A DNA stretch of 64,000 bases from Actinomycetota bacterium (GTDB lineage: Bacteria > Actinomycetota > Acidimicrobiia > Acidimicrobiales > Aldehydirespiratoraceae): assembly GCA_029979265.1 (NCBI GenBank), contig JAPOHW010000001.1:372001-436000 (forward strand), in the 5' to 3' direction. The translations under genes were made by a program, and so were the position numbers. The notes under the pieces are model-generated. The model was not told where the DNA came from. It was given only the letters and a program-made list of their open reading frames with translations, and ran no database searches. This document shows, in pieces, positions 43,875 to 52,247 of the stretch (its first letter is position 1; each line of letters starts with the position of its first letter).

Positions 43875-45290
43875 GTGACTCCTCGGGTTCGTTTCGCTCC
43901 TGCGCCAACCGGTTTTCTGCACGTCGGCTCGGCGCGCTCTGCGCTGTTCAACTGGCTGTATGCCCGCAACACCGGCGGGACCATGGTGCTTCGGGTGGAG
44001 GACACCGATGCATCGAAAAAGACGCAGGAGTTTGTCGACGCAATTGTCGACCCGTTGCAGTGGCTCGGCCTCGACTGGGACGAGGGGCCTTATTTCCAGA
44101 GCGAGCGGCTCGAGCAGCACGCTGCTGCAGTGCAACAACTCGTCGACTCGGGGCAGGCGTACTTCTGCGATCTGAGTCGTGAGGAAATCGACCGCAAAGC
44201 TGAGGAAGCCGGTCTGCCGCCGGGGTACCACGGGTGGTCCCGAGACCGCGGTGTCTCCGACGGTCCGGGTGTTGTCGTCCGGTTCCGAGCGCCCGACGAG
44301 GGCTCGACCGTGATCGACGACGTGATCCGCGGGCGGGTCGAGGTGAAACACGCAACCGTCGAGGACTTCGTGATTCGGCGTGGTGACGGCTCTCCGGTGT
44401 TTCTCATCGCAAACGCGGTTGACGACTACGAGATGGGGATCACCCATGTGATCCGAGGCGAGGATCTGCTCAACACCGCCCCGAAGGTCAAGCTGTTGTG
44501 GGATGCGCTCGGCTACGGCGAGCCTCCGACCTACGCCCACCTCCCGCTGCTCACCAACGATCAGGGAAAGAAACTCTCGAAGCGACGCGACTCGGTTGCC
44601 CTGGGTGCGTTTCGTGACGAGGGCTATCTGCCGGAAGCGATGGTCAACTATCTGGCTCTGCTGGGGTGGGGTCCGGCCGATGAGGTCGAAGTCCGTCCGC
44701 TCGCCGAAATCGTCGAACTGTTCAGCCTCGAGGCGGTCAACAAGGCGCCGGCGATGTTCGACGTCAAGAAGCTCGACCACATCAACGGCGAGTACATCAA
44801 GGCGCTGTCACCGACTGCCTTTGTTGCGGCGGCCGAACCGTGGTTGACCGGGCACGACACGCCATGGGCGGCCGGTGCTTATCGGCCCGAGGTCGTCGAA
44901 GCGCTTGCGCCAGAGGTGCAGCAGCGGGTCGTGAAACTCGGCGAGGGGACCGACTGGCTTAGGTGGTTGTTCGAAGCGCCCCTCGACTACGACGAGAAGA
45001 GTTGGACGAAGGCGATGGTCAAGGGTCGTGCCGCCGACCGGGTCCTCGACGGGGTGATCGAAGGGCTCGAAAAGGTTGATTTCGAAGATCCGGAAGCGAT
45101 CGAGGCCGTGGTGATGGGGGTCGGCAACGACCTCACGTCCGAACTCGAGACGAGAGTTCTTTCCCAAGCACCGGTTCGTGTTGCGCTGACCGGTGGGGGA
45201 GCGGGCATCCCGCTGTGGCGGGCGATGTCGCTGCTCGGTCGCAACGAGTGCCTCCACCGGCTCCGGGCTGCCCGAGCTCGTCTCGGTTGA
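43875..45290 (+). CDS. gltX: Glutamyl-tRNA synthetase
   Basis: A 471-residue class I synthetase with a GTG start. The HIGH motif appears as FLHVGSARSALFNW and the KMSKS motif as KKLSKRRDSV. VRFAPAPTGFLHVGSA opens the catalytic Rossmann domain, and the alpha-helical anticodon domain occupies the last ~170 residues. It charges tRNA-Glu. If the organism lacks GlnRS, as most actinobacteria do, it also misacylates tRNA-Gln for GatCAB. Genes for tRNA-Gln and tRNA-Glu lie within 3.2 kb downstream. Confidence 0.96.
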   Translation: MTPRVRFAPAPTGFLHVGSARSALFNWLYARNTGGTMVLRVEDTDASKKTQEFVDAIVDPLQWLGLDWDEGPYFQSERLEQHAAAVQQLVDSGQAYFCDLSREEIDRKAEEAGLPPGYHGWSRDRGVSDGPGVVVRFRAPDEGSTVIDDVIRGRVEVKHATVEDFVIRRGDGSPVFLIANAVDDYEMGITHVIRGEDLLNTAPKVKLLWDALGYGEPPTYAHLPLLTNDQGKKLSKRRDSVALGAFRDEGYLPEAMVNYLALLGWGPADEVEVRPLAEIVELFSLEAVNKAPAMFDVKKLDHINGEYIKALSPTAFVAAAEPWLTGHDTPWAAGAYRPEVVEALAPEVQQRVVKLGEGTDWLRWLFEAPLDYDEKSWTKAMVKGRAADRVLDGVIEGLEKVDFEDPEAIEAVVMGVGNDLTSELETRVLSQAPVRVALTGGGAGIPLWRAMSLLGRNECLHRLRAARARLG

Positions 45291-45300
45291 CGTGGTGCAG

Positions 45301-45918
45301 ATGCGCAGCCTGCTGATGCGGTTGCGTTCCCCCAAGGCGGTCCTCGCCGTCGCTGCGGTCGGTATCACCTATGTCGGTTTCAACTTTGTGGGCGTCCTCG
45401 TCGCCTCGGGAGCCGACCAGCGCGCTCCGGTCGATGCGATTGTCGTGCTCGGGGCAGCGCAGTACGACGGTGATCCGTCACCGGTCTTTCAGCAGCGACT
45501 CGATCATGCCTATGCGCTGTGGAGCGACGGCACTGCGCCGCTGGTCGTCACCACCGGTTCCAATCAGCCGGGTGATCGGGTGACGGAAGGGTTCGCTGGA
45601 TTCGAGTACTTGCGTTTCAAAGGCGTGCCCGAAGAGGCGCTGTTGATCATCACCGACGGGGCGTCGACCTGGGAGCAGCTGGCAGCGACGGCCCGTCAGC
45701 TCCGCCAACTCGACGTTGCCTCGGTGGTGCTGGTGTCCGACTCGTACCACGCCCTTCGTCTCACGCAGATCGCCGACGAGATCGGCCTCGAGGCGTCGGT
45801 TTCGTCGACCGAAAGTGCAACGTCGATCCGCAATCTGGTCAGGGAAACGGGGGCGGTGAGCCTGGGCCGGGTGCTTGGGTACCGGCGGGTCGACAACTGG
45901 ATCGGAGGGGTCGGCTGA
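45301..45918 (+). CDS. YdcF-like (DUF218) membrane protein
   Basis: A 205-residue protein, with an ATG at 45301 assumed (GTG codons at 45292/45295 are alternatives). One N-terminal membrane helix (AVLAVAAVGITYVGFNFVGVLVA) is followed by the DUF218/YdcF fold: DAIVVLGAAQYDGDPSPVFQQRLDHAYALW, VVTTGSNQPGDRVTEGFAGFEYL, LIITDGASTWEQLAATARQL, VVLVSDSYHALRLTQIADEIG. These proteins are linked to envelope or vancomycin-tolerance functions and may bind nucleotide-like ligands. It starts 10 bp after gltX. Confidence 0.85.
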   Translation: MRSLLMRLRSPKAVLAVAAVGITYVGFNFVGVLVASGADQRAPVDAIVVLGAAQYDGDPSPVFQQRLDHAYALWSDGTAPLVVTTGSNQPGDRVTEGFAGFEYLRFKGVPEEALLIITDGASTWEQLAATARQLRQLDVASVVLVSDSYHALRLTQIADEIGLEASVSSTESATSIRNLVRETGAVSLGRVLGYRRVDNWIGGVG

Positions 45919-45965
45919 CGGGATCGGAACAGATATCGTTTCCCCTGCCCTTCGCGGGCCACCCT

Positions 45966-46037
45966 TCGGGGATGGTGTAATTGGTAACACATCTGGTTCT
46001 GGTCCAGACATTGGGGGTTCAAGTCCTCCTCCCCGAG
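45966..46037 (+). tRNA. tRNA-Gln (CTG anticodon)
   Basis: A 72-nt cloverleaf: acceptor TCGGGGA/TCCCCGA, D-arm GTGTAATTGGTAACAC, anticodon stem TCTGG/CCAGA with loop TTCTGGT (anticodon CTG at 45999-46001), T-arm GGGGG-TTCAAGT-CCTCC with one G-T pair, and discriminator G. CCA is not encoded. A possible -10 TATCGT lies at 45934-45939. Confidence 0.96.
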
Positions 46038-46042
46038 CTGAC

Positions 46043-46067
46043 AACGGCGCCCTGCGGGGCGCCGTTT
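46043..46067 (+). terminator. Terminator of tRNA-Gln
   Basis: AACGGCGCCC-TGCG-GGGCGCCGTT is a 10-bp stem with a 4-nt loop, 5 nt after the tRNA, followed by TTCGCGTTGCTG; the T-tract is short. Confidence 0.75.
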
Positions 46068-46080
46068 CGCGTTGCTGTTA

Positions 46081-46124
46081 TTCACAGTTTCCTCACGTCG
46101 GGCTCACGACGGCCTCACCTGCGC
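46081..46124 (+). repeat. Four 11-bp direct repeats with (T/C)TCAC core (Pho-box-like)
   Basis: TTCACAGTTTC CTCACGTCGGG CTCACGACGGC CTCACCTGCGC: TTCAC/CTCAC recurs at 46081, 46092, 46103 and 46114, a spacing of exactly 11 bp. It lies just upstream of the ATG at 46141. This is the architecture of sites for OmpR/PhoP-type response regulators binding as tandem dimers on one DNA face (known for PhoP in streptomycetes). Confidence 0.6.
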
Positions 46125-46140
46125 AGCCGAAGGGTGAGGT

Positions 46141-47334
46141 ATGACGCAGTACACGATCGGCGCATCGGTGTTGGTAGTGGTGGTCCTCGGTCTCGGCATT
46201 GTCGACCGCGTGCCGTTCTCGGACTCGATGGTTGAGGCCGTCGCCGAGGAGCGATTCCTCCCCAGCGAGCTGTCGGCAACACCGGTGCCGTCAACAACAC
46301 CGGCGCCGTCAACAACAACGGCGCCGTCAACAACAGAGCCAATGCACCCGACGACGGCTGAGGCATTCCCGCCACCGACGGCGGTACCGGAGCCGCCGAT
46401 GTCGCGCTCCACACCTGCGGCGAGCGACGGGTCGGCTCGGGTTCGGATCTCTCGCGACGGGACGCCGACGTTCGCAGGCGATTTCGCCGATCCCGACGTG
46501 GTTGCCTTCGGGGGTTCCTTCTTCGCGTTCGCCACCAACACGATGTTCATGAACGTGCCGGTGTTGAGCACCGAGTCCGGTGGTGTGCACGGAGATGCGC
46601 TACCGATGCTGCCGGCGTGGAGCGAGCCACACCATGTGTGGGCCCCCTCGGTCACCGAGGTCGGTGATCACTGGCTGTTGCACTACACGACTCGTCATTC
46701 GGGCAGTGGCCGACAGTGCATTTCGGTGGCAGTGGGCGATCATCCGGCTGGGCCTTTTCTCGACGAGTCGACCGAACCGCTGGTCTGTGCACTCGATCAG
46801 GGCGGAGCGATCGACCCGAGCGTGGTGTTCGACGGTGCTGACCCGCACCTGTTGTGGAAATCTGACGGCAACTGCTGCGGACTCCCGACGATTGTGTACA
46901 GCCAGCCACTCTCGAACGATGGCCTTGCGTTGGCCGGGAGCCCCACCGAGTTGCTTCGAAACGACCTGTCGTGGGAGCGGGATGTGATCGAAGCCCCCTC
47001 GATGATCGAGGCGGGGGACACGTGGTGGCTCTTCTACTCGGCCAACCGATGGGATCATGCGGACTATGCGGTTGGTCTCGCCGAGTGCCAGTCGGTGGTC
47101 GGGCCATGCGAGAAGCAACCCGACCCTTGGCTCGAGTCGACCGACTCCTTTGCGGGGCCGGGTGGACTCGAAGTGGTCACACTCTCGGATCGGGCTGCTG
47201 ATCTCGTCGTGTTCCACGGGTGGGTCGATGGTGAGGTCGGCTACCCGGAGGGTGCACGGGCGCTGTTCGTTCATCTCGTCCGCTGGACGAGGAACGGGCC
47301 CGTCCTCGTCGTCCCCGCCAGCGGGGGATCCTGA
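46141..47334 (+). CDS. Exported GH43-like beta-propeller glycoside hydrolase
   Basis: A 397-residue protein with an N-terminal helix (IGASVLVVVVLGLGIV), then a Pro/Thr/Ser linker with a tandem repeat, then a five-bladed propeller domain (about 100-397). The GH43 catalytic triad is seen by motif: Asp in FADPDVVAF, Asp in GAIDPSVVF and Glu in VIEAPSMIEAG. The domain should cleave arabinan- or xylan-type glycans outside the cell, anchored by the helix. A GGGTGAGG-type site precedes the ATG, and the 11-bp repeats lie immediately upstream. Confidence 0.8.
   Translation: MTQYTIGASVLVVVVLGLGIVDRVPFSDSMVEAVAEERFLPSELSATPVPSTTPAPSTTTAPSTTEPMHPTTAEAFPPPTAVPEPPMSRSTPAASDGSARVRISRDGTPTFAGDFADPDVVAFGGSFFAFATNTMFMNVPVLSTESGGVHGDALPMLPAWSEPHHVWAPSVTEVGDHWLLHYTTRHSGSGRQCISVAVGDHPAGPFLDESTEPLVCALDQGGAIDPSVVFDGADPHLLWKSDGNCCGLPTIVYSQPLSNDGLALAGSPTELLRNDLSWERDVIEAPSMIEAGDTWWLFYSANRWDHADYAVGLAECQSVVGPCEKQPDPWLESTDSFAGPGGLEVVTLSDRAADLVVFHGWVDGEVGYPEGARALFVHLVRWTRNGPVLVVPASGGS
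46285..46338 (+). repeat. Three 18-bp tandem repeats in the linker
   Basis: Three near-identical 18-bp units starting GNGCCGTCAACAACA encode PSTT-type segments (PSTTPAPSTTTAPSTTEP). Units lie at 46285, 46303 and 46321. Copy number in such linkers usually varies between strains. Confidence 0.8.
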
Positions 47335-47358
47335 ACGACGCAGGAGTACCGTCGGGGT

Positions 47359-48345
47359 ATGAGTGCACCCGCAGTGAACGAGAACATGGAGTACCGGCGC
47401 CTTGGCGCCACCGGCCTGAAAGTCAGCGTGCTGTCCTTCGGGAGTTGGGTCACGTTCGACACCCAACTCGACGACGGTCTTGCTGTGGAGTGCATGGCCG
47501 CAGCTGGTGATGCGGGCTGCAACTTCTTTGACAACGCCGAGGCGTACGCCGGTGGGGCGTCGGAAGAAATCATGGGCCGGGCGTTCGCTCGCCTCGGCTG
47601 GCCCCGCTGGTCGTATGTGCTGACCACCAAGGCGTATTGGGGCATCCATCGGGGCGTGCCCAACATGCATCTCACCCTCAACCGCAAGTACCTGCTGCAG
47701 TCGATCGAAGGTTCGCTCGAGCGGTTCGGTACCGACTTCGTCGACGTCTTCTATTGCCATCGCGCCGACCCGGAAACGCCGATGGAAGAGGTGGTGTTCA
47801 CGATGAGCGAGATCGTCTCGTCGGGAAAGGCCAACTACTGGGGAACCAGCGAATGGACGGTCGATCAGGTCCGTGAGGCCATGGCGATCGCAGAGAAGTA
47901 CGGCCTCCACAAGCCCGTCACCGAGCAGAGCCAGTACAACCTGCTCGAGCGGCGCATCGACACCGAATTTGCTGGTCTGGTCGAAGAAACCGGCTACGGC
48001 AACACCATCTGGAGTCCGCTCGCATCTGGTCTGCTCACCGGCAAATACCGCGACGGCGTACCAGACGACTCTCGCGCCGCCCTCGACGGGTACGGCTGGC
48101 TCGCCGAACGCATGTCCGATGCCGCCACGATCGCCAAGGTCGAGAACCTCCGACCCATCGCCGAACGTCTCGACTGTTCGATGGCGCAGCTCGCGTTGGC
48201 GTGGTGCACACTCAGCCCCAACGTGTCGACGGTGATCACCGGAGCGTCGCGGGTCGAGCAGGTCGTCGCCAACTTCGAGTCTCTGGACGTGATCGCGAGG
48301 ATCACGCCGGAGGTCAAGGCCGATATCGAGGCAGCGGTCGCCTGA
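47359..48345 (+). CDS. Aldo-keto reductase (potassium-channel beta-subunit-like)
   Basis: A 328-residue TIM-barrel oxidoreductase. [23 protein letters not shown] is the AKR start; the catalytic Asp/Tyr pair lies in [22 protein letters not shown], Lys in VLTTKAYWG and His in [28 protein letters not shown] and [12 protein letters not shown] match the Kv-beta/YghZ group. It reduces aldehydes with NADPH; the physiological substrate is unknown. Confidence 0.92.
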   Translation: MSAPAVNENMEYRRLGATGLKVSVLSFGSWVTFDTQLDDGLAVECMAAAGDAGCNFFDNAEAYAGGASEEIMGRAFARLGWPRWSYVLTTKAYWGIHRGVPNMHLTLNRKYLLQSIEGSLERFGTDFVDVFYCHRADPETPMEEVVFTMSEIVSSGKANYWGTSEWTVDQVREAMAIAEKYGLHKPVTEQSQYNLLERRIDTEFAGLVEETGYGNTIWSPLASGLLTGKYRDGVPDDSRAALDGYGWLAERMSDAATIAKVENLRPIAERLDCSMAQLALAWCTLSPNVSTVITGASRVEQVVANFESLDVIARITPEVKADIEAAVA

Positions 48346-48358
48346 GGCGCGGGGCCGG

Positions 48359-48387
48359 TTGGGCAGCTCCAGCCGCATCGCTACACT
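48359..48387 (+). promoter_or_regulatory. Promoter of tRNA-Glu
   Basis: TTGGGC (48359-48364), 17 bp, TACACT (48382-48387); the tRNA starts 33 nt after the -10. Confidence 0.65.
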
Positions 48388-48419
48388 CAGCGAGCCGACC
48401 ACTCCGGTGGTTCGAACTC

Positions 48420-48492
48420 GCCCCGTTCGTCTAGCGGCCTAGGACGCCACCCTCTCAAGGTGGTAGCACGGGTTCAAATCCCGTACGGGGTA
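48420..48492 (+). tRNA. tRNA-Glu (CTC anticodon)
   Basis: A 73-nt cloverleaf: acceptor GCCCCGT/ACGGGGT (G1-T72 wobble, usual for bacterial tRNA-Glu), anticodon stem CCACC/GGTGG with loop CTCTCAA (anticodon CTC at 48454-48456), T-arm CGGG-TTCAAAT-CCCG and discriminator A. CCA is not encoded (ACG follows). Confidence 0.95.
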
Positions 48493-48500
48493 CGCACTGT

Positions 48501-48529
48501 TGCGCTCGTACGACCCGGGTCGCAGCGCA
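48501..48529 (+). terminator. Stem-loop downstream of tRNA-Glu
   Basis: TGCGCT...AGCGCA flank a perfect 12-bp palindrome CGACCCGGGTCG, giving a long hairpin 9 nt after the tRNA. There is no T-run, so this may be a factor-dependent end or a processing signal. Confidence 0.5.
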
Positions 48530-48726
48530 CAACTGCCGACAGTTCCAACTCGATCGGGAAGTCTGCGAGGCGCCCACCGCCGGGAGCGGAGCCGTCCTGT
48601 CGGTGAGTGTCGTTGGCAGGTTGGGCCCATCTCCTCACCGATCGTCACCCCGGACATCGGGGCTAGTGTGCGCGGGCGATGATCGGCGCCGACGAGGATC
48701 GCAGCAGATGTGGGAGCGGCGATGAC

Positions 48727-50007
48727 ATGTTGACCACCCTCGAAGCGCAGATCGAACGCCTCGGTCCCAGGGGTTGGTTCGCCGTGCTCACGATCGTTGC
48801 CGCGGTGCGGGCACCCCATGTGTTGCTCAACGGCCGCTTCTGGGCTGAGGAGGGAACGATCCACTTTGCCCACGCCTTCATCGAAGGCGGAATCGAGGGG
48901 TTGACGTTCATCGATCAACGGGCGGGTTACCTCAACATCGTCCCGAACGTCGGCACCTGGCTCGCGTCGCTGGTGCCACTGTCGGTCGCCCCACTCGTCA
49001 CGACCTGGATGGCGTTTCTCATCATCGTGGGTCTCCTCTGGGTCACCCTTGCGTGGCAAAGCGAACTGTTGCCGACGCCGACAGCTCGGGTGGTGGCGGC
49101 CGCGTTGCTCCTCGTTGGCCCGGCTGCCCACCCCGAGGTGTGGAGCAACACGATCAACTCCCAGACCTATCTCGGGATCCTTGGCCTGGTACTCGTGTTC
49201 GCTCGACTCGACCGCCTGTCACACCGTCAGTTCGCGGTGAGCGTTGCGGCCCTGGGCTGTGCAGCGCTGGCCGGGTTGTACACCGCTGTCCTGACTCCGC
49301 TGTTCTGGTGGCAGGCATATCGCGACCGCACCCGCCGGCGCCTCGTTCACGCCGCCGTGATCTCGAGTGCAACAGCGTTTCAGGCCTTCATCGTGCTGCT
49401 GTCTCGCACGTCGGGCAGTCTCGAGGAGACAAAGCTCACCCTACCCGGCCCGGCCGAACTGTTCGCCACCGTCGGGACCCTGCACGTCACCCCGATTGTG
49501 TTGGGCCGCTCGGTGAGCGCCGACCTTGCCGACAAGATACTGGTGGGTCGCGGCATCGCCTGGGTGCTGGCAGTGGGAGTGATAGGGGTGATCGTCGCTG
49601 GAGCTATCGCTGTCGCCGTGCGCAGCGCGTCTCGTCATGTGCTGTTTGTGCTCGGCACAGCATTTGCGCTCACCGAAGTTCTCGTGCAACTGGGCGCATG
49701 GGGCATCGCCGACAGCCGCTACGCAGTGCTTCCCCTTGCGATCACATCGTTGTTGCTTGCCCACGGACTCGCCACCGCCGAGTCGCCGATGAGCCGGACC
49801 GTCGTCGTCGCCCTGATCACCATCGCCCTCGTGGTAGGGGCGGCGGAGTTCTGGACCGAAAAGCGTCTTGCGCTCGACTGCGTCGGGTGTCCTGACTGGC
49901 AGGCGGAGATCGAGGCCTGGGAAGCAGATCCGAGCGACGGGCTCGAGATTTGGCCGTACCCGCCGTGGCCGTACGCTCCCTGGACCGTCGATTTGCCGGC
50001 CGAGTGA
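48727..50007 (+). CDS. Multi-spanning membrane protein (unknown, GT-C-like topology)
   Basis: A 426-residue protein from the ATG at 48727, preceded by a GGGAG site; the track start at 48679 adds 16 hydrophilic residues. About nine to ten membrane helices are seen. The first outside loop has RFWAEEGTIHFAHAFIEG with acidic residues and the last outside segment is Trp/Pro-rich (IWPYPPWPYAPW). The topology recalls bacterial GT-C mannosyl/arabinosyl transferases and the gene at 41376, but I can assign no family. The 234 bp before the start (48493-48726) hold only the tRNA hairpin and a weak -10 (TAGTGT at 48663). Confidence 0.6.
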   Translation: MLTTLEAQIERLGPRGWFAVLTIVAAVRAPHVLLNGRFWAEEGTIHFAHAFIEGGIEGLTFIDQRAGYLNIVPNVGTWLASLVPLSVAPLVTTWMAFLIIVGLLWVTLAWQSELLPTPTARVVAAALLLVGPAAHPEVWSNTINSQTYLGILGLVLVFARLDRLSHRQFAVSVAALGCAALAGLYTAVLTPLFWWQAYRDRTRRRLVHAAVISSATAFQAFIVLLSRTSGSLEETKLTLPGPAELFATVGTLHVTPIVLGRSVSADLADKILVGRGIAWVLAVGVIGVIVAGAIAVAVRSASRHVLFVLGTAFALTEVLVQLGAWGIADSRYAVLPLAITSLLLAHGLATAESPMSRTVVVALITIALVVGAAEFWTEKRLALDCVGCPDWQAEIEAWEADPSDGLEIWPYPPWPYAPWTVDLPAE

Positions 50008-50093
50008 TCGTCGAACGCCGGTGGCGTGGCGTTCGGTTGGCAATGCGAACGTTTCGCAGACAGGGCAGCACGACGCGTAGGGTTCGCGCCGGT

Positions 50094-51635
50094 ATGGGAG
50101 CCATCGGGGAGGTCGCACGTGCGCTTCGTGACCGGGGATGCACGCACGTGTTCGGGGTACCTGGCGGGGGTCCCAATCTCGAACTGATCGGCGAGTTGGA
50201 GCGCAACGGCATCGAGTTCGTGCTGGCGCACGGTGAATCGGGCGCAGCGATGATGGCATCGGCTCACGGTCTGACCACCGGCACGCTTTCGGCTGTCGTC
50301 GTCACTCGTGGACCAGGGGTTTCCAGTGTGGTGAACGGCGCTGCACAGGCCACGCTCGACCGCGCGCCGCTCGTCGTCATCACCGACACCGTCCCGATGT
50401 CACAACGCGATCGGGTTGCCCATCAACGCTTCGACCAGCGTGCCGTGCTTCGCCCGGTGACCCTTCGAACCGCTCGGATCGGTGACGACGTCACCGCCGA
50501 GGAGATGCTGGAACTGCTGTCTTGCGTCGACGGTGGCCGGTCCGGCGCCGTGCATCTCGATCTCGACGCCGGTGCGTCAACCGACATCGATCCACCGCGA
50601 AGCGTCGACCAGCCGATGACGGCTGCTGCAGCCGACGTGGTTCGGGCTCGCCTCGAGGGGTCGGACCACCCGATCGTCATCACGGGGATCCATGCCCCCG
50701 ACAACCTCTCCGGCCCGCTTGAGTCGTTCGGTGCCCCAGTGCTCACCACCTATCAAGGGGCAGGCGCACTGGCGGAGGGTCACCCGCTGCTCGCCGGCAT
50801 GTTCACCAACGCAGAGCTGGAGCGTCAGCTCCTCGTCGATGCCGACATGGTCGTGCTGATCGGATTCGACGACGTCGAACCGATGCCCGGTCCCTGGCCC
50901 GGCACCGCCGAGGTCGTGGCCATCGATCCAGTTCCGACCGCTCATCGCTTTGCTCCGGTCTCGTTGGCTTACGTGGGTGAGCCGGCCGATGTCCTTCCCG
51001 AACGCACGCCGAGTCACAGCGGCGCCTGCGAGCATCTGCGGTCGGTGCGTGCCCGACTGTCCGACGCCGCTCGCCCACTCGGGCCGATCGAACTCGTGCG
51101 ATCCGCAGCAGAGGTCTGGCCCGATGAGGGCATGGTCACTGTCGATGCCGGTGCGCACTTTCTCGCCGTGTTGCCGTTCTGGCCGGTCACCCGACGCCGA
51201 CAACTCTTGATCTCCAACGGCCTCGCAACGATGGGCTACGCCCTTCCCGCTGCCGTCGGCGCGTCGCTCGCCAGTCCGGATCGGCCGGTGCTGAGCCTCA
51301 CCGGCGACGGTGGTCTCCAGATGATGCTGGCCGAACTCGAGACGCTTCAGCGCCTGCAGCTTCCCGTGTGTGTGACCGTCTTCAACGACTCCGAACTGAC
51401 CCTCATCAAGCTGAAGCAGCGCGACGGCCAAGGGGACCAGCGGGCGGTTCGCTATGGAGCCAGCAACTTCGCTGCGATCGCCGAAGGCTTCGGTATGTCG
51501 GCAACGGTCGTCGACAATGCCGAGAACCTGCACGAAGCCTTTCGGTCCGCGCTCGACGCTCGTGCCCCATACCTGATCGACGTGCGGATCGACCCGACCG
51601 AATATCGACACATCATGGCGGTGAGTCGCGGCTAG
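50094..51635 (+). CDS. Thiamine-diphosphate-dependent enzyme (acetolactate synthase large-subunit-like)
   Basis: A 513-residue protein from the ATG at 50094; the track start at 49950 overlaps the upstream gene. The N-terminal domain has THVFGVPGGGPNLELI and the catalytic Glu in LAHGESGAAMMAS; the ThDP/Mg motif is LTGDGGLQMMLAELETLQRLQLPVCVTVFND (GDG-x-N). The central FAD-like domain is present but weak. At 513 residues it is shorter than IlvB (about 570-600), and no regulatory ilvN-type gene follows. It could be a carboligase or decarboxylase of 2-oxo acids rather than biosynthetic ALS. Confidence 0.85.
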   Translation: MGAIGEVARALRDRGCTHVFGVPGGGPNLELIGELERNGIEFVLAHGESGAAMMASAHGLTTGTLSAVVVTRGPGVSSVVNGAAQATLDRAPLVVITDTVPMSQRDRVAHQRFDQRAVLRPVTLRTARIGDDVTAEEMLELLSCVDGGRSGAVHLDLDAGASTDIDPPRSVDQPMTAAAADVVRARLEGSDHPIVITGIHAPDNLSGPLESFGAPVLTTYQGAGALAEGHPLLAGMFTNAELERQLLVDADMVVLIGFDDVEPMPGPWPGTAEVVAIDPVPTAHRFAPVSLAYVGEPADVLPERTPSHSGACEHLRSVRARLSDAARPLGPIELVRSAAEVWPDEGMVTVDAGAHFLAVLPFWPVTRRRQLLISNGLATMGYALPAAVGASLASPDRPVLSLTGDGGLQMMLAELETLQRLQLPVCVTVFNDSELTLIKLKQRDGQGDQRAVRYGASNFAAIAEGFGMSATVVDNAENLHEAFRSALDARAPYLIDVRIDPTEYRHIMAVSRG

Positions 51636-51714
51636 GGACGCATCGGTGCATGGGACATCTGCGACCTGCGCGACTACGTTCACGAACACGAACGGACAAC
51701 GAGAAGGGGTTCAC

Positions 51715-52236
51715 ATGGTTCAGGTCAACAAGTTCATCGACGTCTCCGCCGGGTTGGGTGCCGGGCAATTCGGGATCGGCGATCGCCAACAGATCGCGTC
51801 GATCAGTGATCTCGACCCGACCTACAAGCAGCTCATGGACAAGCCCTACGCCTGCGTCATGGCGGTGATGGGATCGGCTGGTCGCCCCAACCTCACGCCC
51901 ATGTGGTTCGACTACGAAGGCGACAAGGTCCTGATCAACGTCGCCGAGCATCGCAAGAAGACCCAGTGGATCCGCGACACGCCGCAGGTCACCATCGCCA
52001 TCGTCAACCCAGAGAACATGTACCACTGGGTCTCGATGAAGGTCACGGTCGAACGCGAGATCAGTGAGGATGACCCGGTCGAGGGCGAACGCGTCACCGC
52101 ACAGCTCAACCGGATCTGGCAGAAGTACATCGGTGAGGGAGACGAGTACGGCCTGCGCGATCCGTCGATCGACGAGCGGCGCGTCCTGTTCGAGTGTCGC
52201 GTCGACTCGATCGCAACCTTCGGCGTACCCGGCTGA
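51715..52236 (+). CDS. PPOX-class F420/flavin-dependent enzyme (TIGR03618-like)
   Basis: A 173-residue split-barrel protein from the ATG at 51715, with a GAGAAGGGG site; the track extends it upstream. KQLMDKPYACVMAVMGSAGRPNLTPMWFDYEGDKVLINVAEHRKKTQWIRDTPQVTIAIVNPENMYHWVSMKVTVERE is typical of actinobacterial pyridoxamine-phosphate-oxidase-like proteins that bind F420 or FMN. The reaction is unknown. It overlaps nothing and leads into a flavin monooxygenase gene. Confidence 0.85.
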   Translation: MVQVNKFIDVSAGLGAGQFGIGDRQQIASISDLDPTYKQLMDKPYACVMAVMGSAGRPNLTPMWFDYEGDKVLINVAEHRKKTQWIRDTPQVTIAIVNPENMYHWVSMKVTVEREISEDDPVEGERVTAQLNRIWQKYIGEGDEYGLRDPSIDERRVLFECRVDSIATFGVPG

Positions 52237-52247
52237 CCATCTCGACC

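Noticed and set aside
46285-46338. 18-bp repeats as a CRISPR or regulatory array
   Set aside because: They are in frame inside a coding linker and encode PSTT-type repeats; no spacers.
46600-48402. Minus-strand 600-aa ORF opposite the GH43-like and aldo-keto reductase genes
   Set aside because: Shadow of two well-supported plus-strand genes; no motifs.
48439-49131. Minus-strand ORF overlapping tRNA-Glu
   Set aside because: Overlaps a tRNA and the N-terminus of a membrane protein gene, with no recognisable domain.
50094-51635. Naming the ThDP enzyme as biosynthetic acetolactate synthase (ilvB)
   Set aside because: It is shorter than IlvB, has no ilvN/ilvC neighbours and sits by oxidative genes, so only a family-level call is safe.
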